From an uncultured beta proteobacterium (GTDB lineage Bacteria; Pseudomonadota; Gammaproteobacteria; Burkholderiales; Rhodocyclaceae): 5,710 nt of DNA. Under the pieces are notes generated by a model. The model was given only the letters and a program-made list of their open reading frames with translations, was not told the origin of the DNA and ran no database searches. Shown piece after piece: positions 1 to 4,361 of the stretch (the first letter of the stretch is position 1; each line of letters begins with the position of its first letter). The DNA is taken from assembly GCA_903930395.1 (NCBI GenBank), contig CAIYYE010000215.1, positions 1-5,710 on the forward strand. The letters are read 5' to 3'. The position numbers and the translations under genes are program-made.

Positions 1-567
1 ATAGCGTGCGGCATCCCAGTGCACGACTTGCCCGTTGGCGTCGAGCAGGGGCTTGGAGCCACCGGTCGTGACCAGCTGGCTGATCATGCGCGGGGTGTAG
101 TCGACTACGCTGAGGTCCAAACCCGTTGCGTCCTTGGTGTAATCAGTATTGCCTGTAATGCTCGTGCCGAAAGTCTTGTTGGCATAGAAGGCATCAGCAT
201 CGCCAGCCGCAAGAGGTTTGAGGTAAGCACTGAAATCGGGGGCCACCGTTTGCAGGAAGGGCTGATCGACAGCGCCCTGATACTTATTGACCAGCAGCAG
301 GTTGTTGTTCGCGCCGGAAACGTCGCGCAAGCCGCTCAGGTCGGTCAGGGAGCTGTATGAACTGCCGTAGGCTGCAAGATTGGCGGCAACCGAGCCTTGG
401 TCGGCGTAGATCACGCCCTTGTCGTTATAAACGGCACCGGTGCCGTCCCAGTTGATGATGGCATTGCCGGCAACATCAAACAGTGGCTTGAACTGAATCT
501 GATCGCGGATGAAGTTCAGATCGGTAAGATTGAAGCGGAACGGCTTGAGAATGAAATTGGTGGCCAT
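1..567 (-). CDS. Animal-haem-peroxidase-like protein, N-terminal part (3' end outside window)
   Basis: Reading the minus strand from ATG at 567 gives 189 codons with no stop up to the window edge, so the gene is truncated by the window. An AGGGG ribosome binding site lies 7 nt upstream (579-575). The protein begins MATNFILKPFRFNLTDLNFI and has no Sec signal peptide or membrane segment. Two stretches recall the N-terminus of bacterial animal-type haem peroxidases: SGLRDVSGANNNLL (about residues 78-91) followed by GAVDQPF (98-104), and VVDYTPRMISQLVTTGG (154-170), which resembles the family's 'GLR.V.G..NNL', 'GAADQPF' and 'VD..PR.IS.L' patterns. Many such proteins carry C-terminal RTX calcium-binding repeats and leave the cell by type I secretion; that part is not visible here. 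Haem-ligand and catalytic residues also lie outside the window, so activity cannot be judged. The family call rests on remembered motifs; the reading frame itself is secure. Confidence 0.6.
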   Translation of the reverse strand, partial: MATNFILKPFRFNLTDLNFIRDQIQFKPLFDVAGNAIINWDGTGAVYNDKGVIYADQGSVAANLAAYGSSYSSLTDLSGLRDVSGANNNLLLVNKYQGAVDQPFLQTVAPDFSAYLKPLAAGDADAFYANKTFGTSITGNTDYTKDATGLDLSVVDYTPRMISQLVTTGGSKPLLDANGQVVHWDAARY

Positions 568-589
568 GATGTTTCCCCTGACAAATATT

Positions 590-606
590 GGTTTGAGCGT
601 CAAACC
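590..606 (-). promoter_or_regulatory. Inverted repeat in the leader of the peroxidase-like gene
   Basis: GGTTTGA-GCG-TCAAACC is a perfect 7-bp inverted repeat with a 3-nt loop, ending 22 nt before the ATG at 567 and 10 nt before the AGGGG ribosome binding site. In RNA it could form a short stem-loop just upstream of the ribosome binding site; as DNA it could be an operator. There is no T-run, so it is not an intrinsic terminator. Confidence 0.4.
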
Positions 607-650
607 CCGGACAACTGCTCAAAAATGGGATGTTCGTTTCGTTGCTGGCA

Positions 651-668
651 CACTGTTCGAACACAGTG
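651..668. promoter_or_regulatory. CACTGT/ACAGTG palindrome within a TGTTCG box cluster
   Basis: CACTGT-TCGAAC-ACAGTG has perfect 6-bp arms around a 6-nt centre. It contains an offset second palindrome, TGTTCGAACA (654-663). Further half-sites lie on both sides: TGTTCG at 631-636 and CGAACA at 676-681. The cluster sits about 65-115 nt upstream of the ATG of the peroxidase-like gene, a usual place for an operator. The binding factor is unknown. Confidence 0.35.
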
Positions 669-730
669 GCGTGATCGAACATTACGATTAATAGTTGACC
701 AATTCACTACCCAATAACCCGCATTCAGGC

Positions 731-746
731 ATAGGAAAATTCCTAT
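731..746. promoter_or_regulatory. 7-2-7 palindrome, candidate response-regulator operator
   Basis: ATAGGAA-AA-TTCCTAT is a perfect inverted repeat with 7-bp arms and a 2-nt spacer, centred about 170 nt upstream of the ATG of the peroxidase-like gene. The 7-2-7 geometry is that known for NarL/NarP dimers, although the heptamer differs from the enterobacterial TACYYMT consensus. A NarL-family regulator is encoded at 3211-3903, which makes a regulatory link plausible but unproven. Confidence 0.4.
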
Positions 747-890
747 AGCGTTATGTCGAAAACAATACCGAATGGCATATCAAAGGTGTAATTAACCCAG
801 CATATGGCCTGTAGCACGAGTGCCTTCTGCCATCTTCAAGCCGCCATGGCCGGCCGGTTCGGGGTAGCGACCAAAGTGCCACCACAATGA

Positions 891-928
891 AAAACGGACC
901 TTGCTGGCGCGCCAGTCAGGTCCGTTTT
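891..928 (-). terminator. Bidirectional intrinsic terminator after the receiver gene
   Basis: AAAACGGACC (891-900) pairs with GGTCCGTTTT (919-928), and the inner segment contains the 12-nt palindrome CTGGCGCGCCAG (904-915), giving a long GC-rich stem. On the minus strand it follows the receiver stop codon at 949 by about 20 nt and ends in TTTTT, as expected for Rho-independent termination. The mirrored A and T tracts mean it could also work on the plus strand. It separates the receiver gene from the peroxidase-like gene, which therefore needs its own promoter. Confidence 0.85.
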
Positions 929-948
929 GCGGGTCGGGAAATTTCAGT

Positions 949-1341
949 TCAGCGGTCGAATACCGATTGCACGAGTCCGACGATCAAGGACTCCGTGAAC
1001 TCGTCCTTGACGATGAAGTGATCGGCGCCGCATGCATCCGCCGCATCCCGATATTCCTGGATGTCGTAATTGGTGACCAGGCAGACGACGGCTTCGTGAT
1101 CGCCGTCCTTGATGGCGCGAGTGACTTCCAGACCGTTCTTCCCCGGCATGTTGATGTCCATGAAAACGAGATCATGACGGCGGGCCATGCCTTGATGGAT
1201 GGCCTGCTCCCCGTCCGCAGCCTCATCGATGGCCATGTCCGGAAAGCGCCGTGCCAGCACCTCGCGCAGAGACTGGCGAAAAACAACATTGTCTTCGGCA
1301 ATGAGGGTCTGGAACATGTCGGGCAATTTCTGGCTGTTCAT
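949..1341 (-). CDS. Stand-alone response regulator receiver domain protein (CheY-like, no output domain)
   Basis: This 130-aa protein is a complete receiver domain and nothing else. The acidic pair is E16-D17 (LIAEDN), the phospho-acceptor is D62 in FMDINMPGKNG, the switch residue is T90 in LVTNYD, and the conserved lysine is K112 in FIVKDEF. It ends directly after the last receiver helix, with no HTH or enzyme domain. I chose ATG 1341 because the receiver fold begins about 10 residues later. The longer frame from 1452 adds 37 residues rich in Y, F, C and R from AT-rich sequence without family resemblance. The ribosome binding site at 1341 is weak (CGGAA close to ATG), and M9 is an alternative start. 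The first helix (VFRQSLREVL) resembles receivers of the NarL family. The gene is divergent from the kinase-regulator pair and ends in a strong terminator. It probably accepts phosphate from the neighbouring kinase or another one and acts through protein contacts, or as a phosphate sink. Confidence 0.88.
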   Translation of the reverse strand: MNSQKLPDMFQTLIAEDNVVFRQSLREVLARRFPDMAIDEAADGEQAIHQGMARRHDLVFMDINMPGKNGLEVTRAIKDGDHEAVVCLVTNYDIQEYRDAADACGADHFIVKDEFTESLIVGLVQSVFDR

Positions 1342-1406
1342 TTCCGAAAACCATGAAAAACTGAGAGCCCGGGGGCGAAGACGGCAATATTTTTGTCGCC
1401 GGAACG

Positions 1407-1444
1407 TGTCGCAAGTGTAAAAAATATTTGTGATGTATGCGACA
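1407..1444. promoter_or_regulatory. Wide inverted repeat TGTCGCA...TGCGACA
   Basis: TGTCGCA (1407-1413) and TGCGACA (1438-1444) are perfect 7-bp inverted copies separated by 24 nt of AT-rich sequence, so the half-sites are 31 bp apart, about three helical turns. They lie in the shared upstream region of the divergent receiver and kinase genes, where a dimeric or cooperatively bound regulator could control both. The factor is unknown. Confidence 0.35.
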
Positions 1445-1532
1445 TAATTCACATATCCTTATTTAATCTTGTTTGCTCAACCACGGTAGTGCTTCAGACT
1501 CGTCAGACCAATACAGTGAACACCCCATATTT

Positions 1533-1556
1533 CCAGTCAGGCAAAACATGGACTGG
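1533..1556. promoter_or_regulatory. Short inverted repeat CCAGTC...GACTGG
   Basis: CCAGTC (1533-1538) and GACTGG (1551-1556) are perfect 6-bp arms with a 12-nt spacer, about 80 nt upstream of the kinase start. No T-run follows, so it is not a terminator. It may be an operator or a leader hairpin, but a repeat of this size can arise by chance. Confidence 0.2.
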
Positions 1557-1600
1557 CGATTAGGCCCCTGCCCAAGATACCCTTGCATCCCGGCGCCGGC

Positions 1601-1639
1601 ATGAGCCAGGTCAACGAAAGTGCAATGGAGCGATTTTGA
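1601..1639 (+). CDS. Possible 12-codon upstream ORF overlapping the kinase start
   Basis: ATG at 1601 opens a short frame encoding MSQVNESAMERF and stopping at TGA 1637-1639, which overlaps the kinase TTG start (1636-1638). No ribosome binding site precedes ATG 1601; the internal ATG at 1625 has a GAAAG stretch before it. It may be a leader peptide coupled to kinase translation. It may also be the true N-terminus of the kinase, separated by one missing T in the TTTT run at 1634-1637. It may be chance. Confidence 0.2.
   Translation: MSQVNESAMERF
1626..1638 (+). promoter_or_regulatory. Ribosome binding site and TTG start of the kinase
   Basis: TGGAG (1626-1630) stands 5 nt before TTG (1636-1638). 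Upstream in this frame there is a TAG stop at 1561-1563 and no other ATG, GTG or TTG between, so TTG 1636 is the earliest possible start. The next in-frame ATG (codon 13) would cut into the helix that leads into the first PAS domain. Confidence 0.6.
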
Positions 1640-3177
1640 ATTCCATCGTAAGAGCCAAAAAGCAGTGGCAAATGATTGTGGACGCAATTCCGCAACTGCT
1701 TTGTCTCGTCGACAAGGATGGACGCATACTCAGGGTCAACCGGACCCTGGAGCGCTGGGGGCTGGGCGATGTCTCAACGGTCAGTGGAAGCTCGCTGCAC
1801 GGCACGCTGCACTCCGGTTGTACGGCAGCCGATTGCTATCTGCTGGCCCTGGAACAAAAGATACTGAACGACCTGGCGCATCCCGAACGGACCCAATTGG
1901 AAGTTTTCGACCCCGTTCTCCAGCGCCATCTGGCCATCCGTTTCCAGCCAACCCTGCCCGAGGAAGCGCATCCCGATATGGCGGAAGTACTGGCCCTGGT
2001 ATCGATCGATGATGTCAGCGAAACGAAACGTGAAGAACAGCGCGTCTCGAAAATGCATGTCAGCATGCGCCATCGCATCCTCGAGGAGACGACACGGCGT
2101 CTGGAGACAGAGAGCGTGCAGGCACGACTACTCAATCTCTTGAGCAAGACACCCAATTTCATCGCCATTGCAGCGGCCGATGGCACCCTGATCTACCTCA
2201 ATCAGTCGGCGCGCCAGATGCTGCAACTGGACGAGGACGAGGATTTTCGCCACTTCAAGATATTCGAGTTCCTGACGCCGCAAGCCCGGGAGACCATGCT
2301 CGAGGAAGCCCTGCCCGTCGCCGTGTGTGCCGGCACATGGAATGGTTCTTCGGAACTGCTGGGGCGTCGCGGCCGCCGCATTTCGACCAACCAGGTGGTC
2401 ATTGCCCACCTCAACCAGGATGGAAAATGCGACGCCTATTCGATAGTAGAGCAGGACATGACGGCGTGGATTCAATCGGAGGCCGCGCTGCGCCGCTCGC
2501 AGGAGGAAGCCCGCTTGCTGACCAACCAGTTGCTCAACGTGCAGGAAGATGAACGCCAGCGCATCGCCGGCGACCTCCACGATGTAATCGGCCAGTCGCT
2601 CAGCCTGATCAAACTATCGATTGATAATGTCACCGCCTCGCTGGATAAAAGCACCGTCGCCGAGGCCGGGAATGCCTTGCAGGGTTTGAGCGCCAAGGTG
2701 AAGGACGCCCTCGTCGAAGTGCGCAGGATTTCCATGGATTTGCGCCCGGCCATGCTCGATGACCTGGGTATATTGCCAACCCTGTCCTGGTTTTTCCGCG
2801 AATTTGAATCGGCTTGCCCCGGTATCCGCTTGATCAAGCATATCGCGGTCAAGGAGAACGAGATTGCGACTTCGCTTAAAACCACCATTTTCCGACTCCT
2901 GCAGGAAGCGACGACCAATATCGTCAAACATGCCGGGGCAGATCGGATAGAGGTCGCCTTGCTCAGGCAGGACGAGGTCCTGATGTTGTCGGTGACCGAC
3001 AACGGCAAGGGCTTTGACCCACGGCGACGCCTGGAGGATAACCGTAGCGGGAGTGGCATGGGCTTGACCAGCATGCGCGAACGGGTCCGCCTCAGCGGCG
3101 GCGTTTTTGCCCTGGATTCCGCCCCCGCCCGGGGGACTGCCATCCGCGTGGTCTGGCCTGATGCATCCGGGGCTTGA
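1636..3177 (+). CDS. Soluble PAS-PAS sensor histidine kinase, NarX/DegS (HisKA_3) class
   Basis: This 513-aa protein has no signal peptide or membrane segment and should sense a cytoplasmic cue. A first PAS domain spans about residues 10-125 (QWQMIVDAIPQLLCLVDKDG...) and carries the pair C62/C67 in GCTAADC. A coiled linker follows (about 128-165), then a second PAS domain (about 166-275, TPNFIAIAAADGTLIYLN...). The dimerisation and phosphotransfer helix contains ERQRIAGDLHDVIGQSLSLIK, with H315 as the likely phosphorylated histidine. The C-terminal ATPase domain shows the N box around N428 (QEATTNIVKHA), DNGKGF (455-460), the glycine-rich GSGMGLTSMRERV (472-484) and a final GTAIRVVWP. This is the HPK7 pattern, which pairs with NarL-type regulators, and such a gene follows after 33 nt. 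The start is an unusual TTG. The ligand or cofactor of the PAS domains cannot be read from sequence. Confidence 0.93.
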   Translation: MNSIVRAKKQWQMIVDAIPQLLCLVDKDGRILRVNRTLERWGLGDVSTVSGSSLHGTLHSGCTAADCYLLALEQKILNDLAHPERTQLEVFDPVLQRHLAIRFQPTLPEEAHPDMAEVLALVSIDDVSETKREEQRVSKMHVSMRHRILEETTRRLETESVQARLLNLLSKTPNFIAIAAADGTLIYLNQSARQMLQLDEDEDFRHFKIFEFLTPQARETMLEEALPVAVCAGTWNGSSELLGRRGRRISTNQVVIAHLNQDGKCDAYSIVEQDMTAWIQSEAALRRSQEEARLLTNQLLNVQEDERQRIAGDLHDVIGQSLSLIKLSIDNVTASLDKSTVAEAGNALQGLSAKVKDALVEVRRISMDLRPAMLDDLGILPTLSWFFREFESACPGIRLIKHIAVKENEIATSLKTTIFRLLQEATTNIVKHAGADRIEVALLRQDEVLMLSVTDNGKGFDPRRRLEDNRSGSGMGLTSMRERVRLSGGVFALDSAPARGTAIRVVWPDASGA

Positions 3178-3210
3178 AACGGACCGGGGCAGGAGATTAA
3201 GGAGCTAACG

Positions 3211-3903
3211 ATGAACGGCAAGCAACGCATACTGATCATCGAGGATCACACCCTGCTGCGCGCCGGGCTGCGGGCGCTATTGCTCCAGGACGCGAACCTC
3301 GAGATCGTCGGCGAACTGGACAATGGCCGCGATGCTGTCAGCGCCGTGGGGCGCCTGAATCCGCACATCGTATTGACGGACCTCTCGATGCCGGGCATGA
3401 ACGGTATTGAAACGATAGCCGATATCAAACGCCGGCACCCGGCAACGCGCGTCCTCGTCATCACCTGCCACAAGGCGGAGGAATACATCCATGCCAGTCT
3501 TCGGGCCGGCGCCGATGGCTACCTGCTCAAGGAAGCGACGCAAAACGAGTTGAACCTTGCCGTGCATTGCGTACTGAGCGGCAAGGTCTACCTGAGCCCG
3601 GAGATATCCTCAAAGGTCATCGGGGCCCATCAGGGAATCGGCAAGCCCAACCGGAAAGATCACGCCAAGACCTCAGGGCCGTGGGACATGCTGACCCAGC
3701 GCGAACGGCAAATCCTCAAACTGGCGGCGGAAGGAAACTCCAACAAGCTGATTGCCGATTTCCTTTGCCTGAGTATCAAGACGATCGAAAAACACCGATC
3801 CAACCTGATGAAAAAACTCGATTTGCACAACGCATCGGCGCTGACCGCCTACGCCATCGAAAAGGGCATCTGCGGCAGCGAATCCGGCCACGAAAACGCC
3901 TGA
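3211..3903 (+). CDS. NarL/LuxR-family DNA-binding response regulator
   Basis: This 230-aa protein has a receiver domain (about residues 5-122) and a LuxR-type helix-turn-helix (about 160-222) joined by a basic linker. Receiver residues are E11-D12, phospho-acceptor D57 in LTDLSMPGMNG, T85 and K107 (YLLKEA). The output domain reads LTQRERQILKLAAEGNSNKLIADFL, then SIKTIEKHRSNLMKKLDL, where the second segment is the recognition helix. AAGGAG (3199-3204) lies 6 nt before the ATG. The 33-nt gap to the kinase, the same strand, and the matching HisKA_3/NarL classes make it the cognate partner. Phosphorylation at D57 should free the HTH to dimerise on inverted-repeat sites; candidate sites in the window are at 731-746 and 1407-1444. 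Its 3' end converges on moaE with only 3 nt between stop codons. The target genes are inferred, not shown. Confidence 0.95.
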   Translation: MNGKQRILIIEDHTLLRAGLRALLLQDANLEIVGELDNGRDAVSAVGRLNPHIVLTDLSMPGMNGIETIADIKRRHPATRVLVITCHKAEEYIHASLRAGADGYLLKEATQNELNLAVHCVLSGKVYLSPEISSKVIGAHQGIGKPNRKDHAKTSGPWDMLTQRERQILKLAAEGNSNKLIADFLCLSIKTIEKHRSNLMKKLDLHNASALTAYAIEKGICGSESGHENA

Positions 3904-3911
3904 TCCTCAGG
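3899..3911 (-). terminator. Small palindrome spanning both convergent stop codons (weak terminator candidate)
   Basis: CCTGA-TCC-TCAGG is a perfect 5-bp inverted repeat that contains the stop codons of both convergent genes (TGA 3901-3903 on plus, 3909-3907 on minus). On the minus strand it is followed by CGTTTT, so it could weakly terminate moaE transcripts. There is no T-run on the plus side. The stem is short, so confidence is low. Confidence 0.25.
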
Positions 3912-4359
3912 TCTGCCAGCGCGCCGCCGCGCTGTCGTCGGCATCCCGCGCATCGACCCAGCGCGCGCCTTGCGGCGTGGCCTCGCGCTTCCAGAACGGG
4001 GCGCGGGTTTTCAGGTAATCCATGATGAATTCGCAGGCGGCGAAGGCTTCGCCACGGTGAGCGCTGGTCACGGCAACCAGCACGATCTGGTCGCAGGGCT
4101 TGAGCGGGCCGACGCGGTGGATGACCAGCGCGTCATAGATATCCCAGCGGCCTTTGGCCTCGGCAACGATTTCTTCGAGCGCCTTTTCGGTCATGCCGGG
4201 GTAGTGTTCCAGCGTCATTTCGGCGACGCTTGCCCCGTCATTGATGTCGCGCACCAGGCCGAGAAAGCTGGCCAGTGCGCCGACCCGGGCGTCCGCCGCT
4301 CGGAGCGCGGCAATCTCCGCCCCCAGATCGAAATCGGCTTCCTGTACCCGGACAGTCAT
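3907..4359 (-). CDS. moaE: Molybdopterin synthase catalytic (large) subunit MoaE
   Basis: This 150-aa protein matches MoaE in length and motif order. MoaE with MoaD-thiocarboxylate converts cyclic pyranopterin monophosphate to molybdopterin in the cytoplasm. Visible family motifs are FLGLVRD (residues 32-38), LEHYPGMTEKAL (50-61), VIHRVGPLKPCDQIVLVAVTSAHRGEAF (79-106) and DYLKTRAPFWKRE (114-126). K117 and K124 correspond to the two active-site lysines of the family, and H101-R102 to the conserved SxHR element. Residue 89 is Cys where Gly or another small residue is common. ATG 4359 lies 2 nt after the prfC stop, with GAGG inside the prfC end serving as a distant ribosome binding site. The gene is therefore probably co-transcribed with prfC and translationally coupled to it. 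No moaD or moaA is visible in the window. It implies that the host makes molybdoenzymes. Confidence 0.96.
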   Translation of the reverse strand: MTVRVQEADFDLGAEIAALRAADARVGALASFLGLVRDINDGASVAEMTLEHYPGMTEKALEEIVAEAKGRWDIYDALVIHRVGPLKPCDQIVLVAVTSAHRGEAFAACEFIMDYLKTRAPFWKREATPQGARWVDARDADDSAAARWQT

Positions 4360-4361
4360 CT

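Larger units (their letters stand above)
568..948. other. Intergenic region upstream of the peroxidase-like gene
   Basis: I see no credible gene in this stretch of 381 bases. The open frames here on either strand are short, lack ribosome binding sites and extend antisense into the flanking genes. It holds the leader and presumably the promoter of the peroxidase-like gene (minus strand), three distinct inverted repeats (590-606, 651-668, 731-746), and the hairpin terminator of the receiver gene (891-928). About 680-790 is richer in A and T than the flanking genes, as expected for a promoter. A weak sigma-70-like reading on the minus strand (TTGGGT, then TATTAA after 15 nt, within about 715-685) is too poor to call. 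The stretch 790-885 shows nothing I can name. Confidence 0.6.
1342..1635. promoter_or_regulatory. Divergent intergenic region between receiver gene and kinase gene
   Basis: These 294 bases must hold the start signals for both the receiver gene (minus) and the kinase-regulator unit (plus). About 1385-1475 is strikingly AT-rich against GC-rich neighbours. A CATAAT hexamer (1443-1448, plus strand) resembles a -10 box, but no good -35 box stands at the right distance. On the minus strand TTGAGC (1480-1475) and GGATAT (1458-1453) are 16 nt apart, again weak. I therefore call the region but no exact promoter. The inverted repeats at 1407-1444 and 1533-1556 are listed separately. Confidence 0.55.

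Noticed and set aside
19..717. Plus-strand open frames at 19-360 and 397-717
   Set aside because: They lie antisense to the minus-strand peroxidase-like gene, which has a good ribosome binding site and recognisable motifs. The plus frames have neither.
901..1356. Plus-strand open frame of 151 aa opposite the receiver gene
   Set aside because: The minus strand encodes a full receiver domain with all key residues. The plus frame begins inside the terminator hairpin and has no family resemblance.
1342..1452. N-terminal extension of the receiver protein from ATG 1452
   Set aside because: The 37 extra residues come from AT-rich promoter-like DNA, precede a receiver that is complete without them, and include the TGTCGCA inverted repeat.
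1429..1453. TGTGA...TCACA as a CRP/FNR-type site
   Set aside because: The half-sites are 15 nt apart instead of 6, so the geometry does not fit CRP or FNR.
2472..3239. Minus-strand open frame of 255 aa opposite the kinase
   Set aside because: It is a shadow of the histidine kinase: low-complexity, rich in S and R, with no ribosome binding site or motifs. The plus strand has all kinase motifs.
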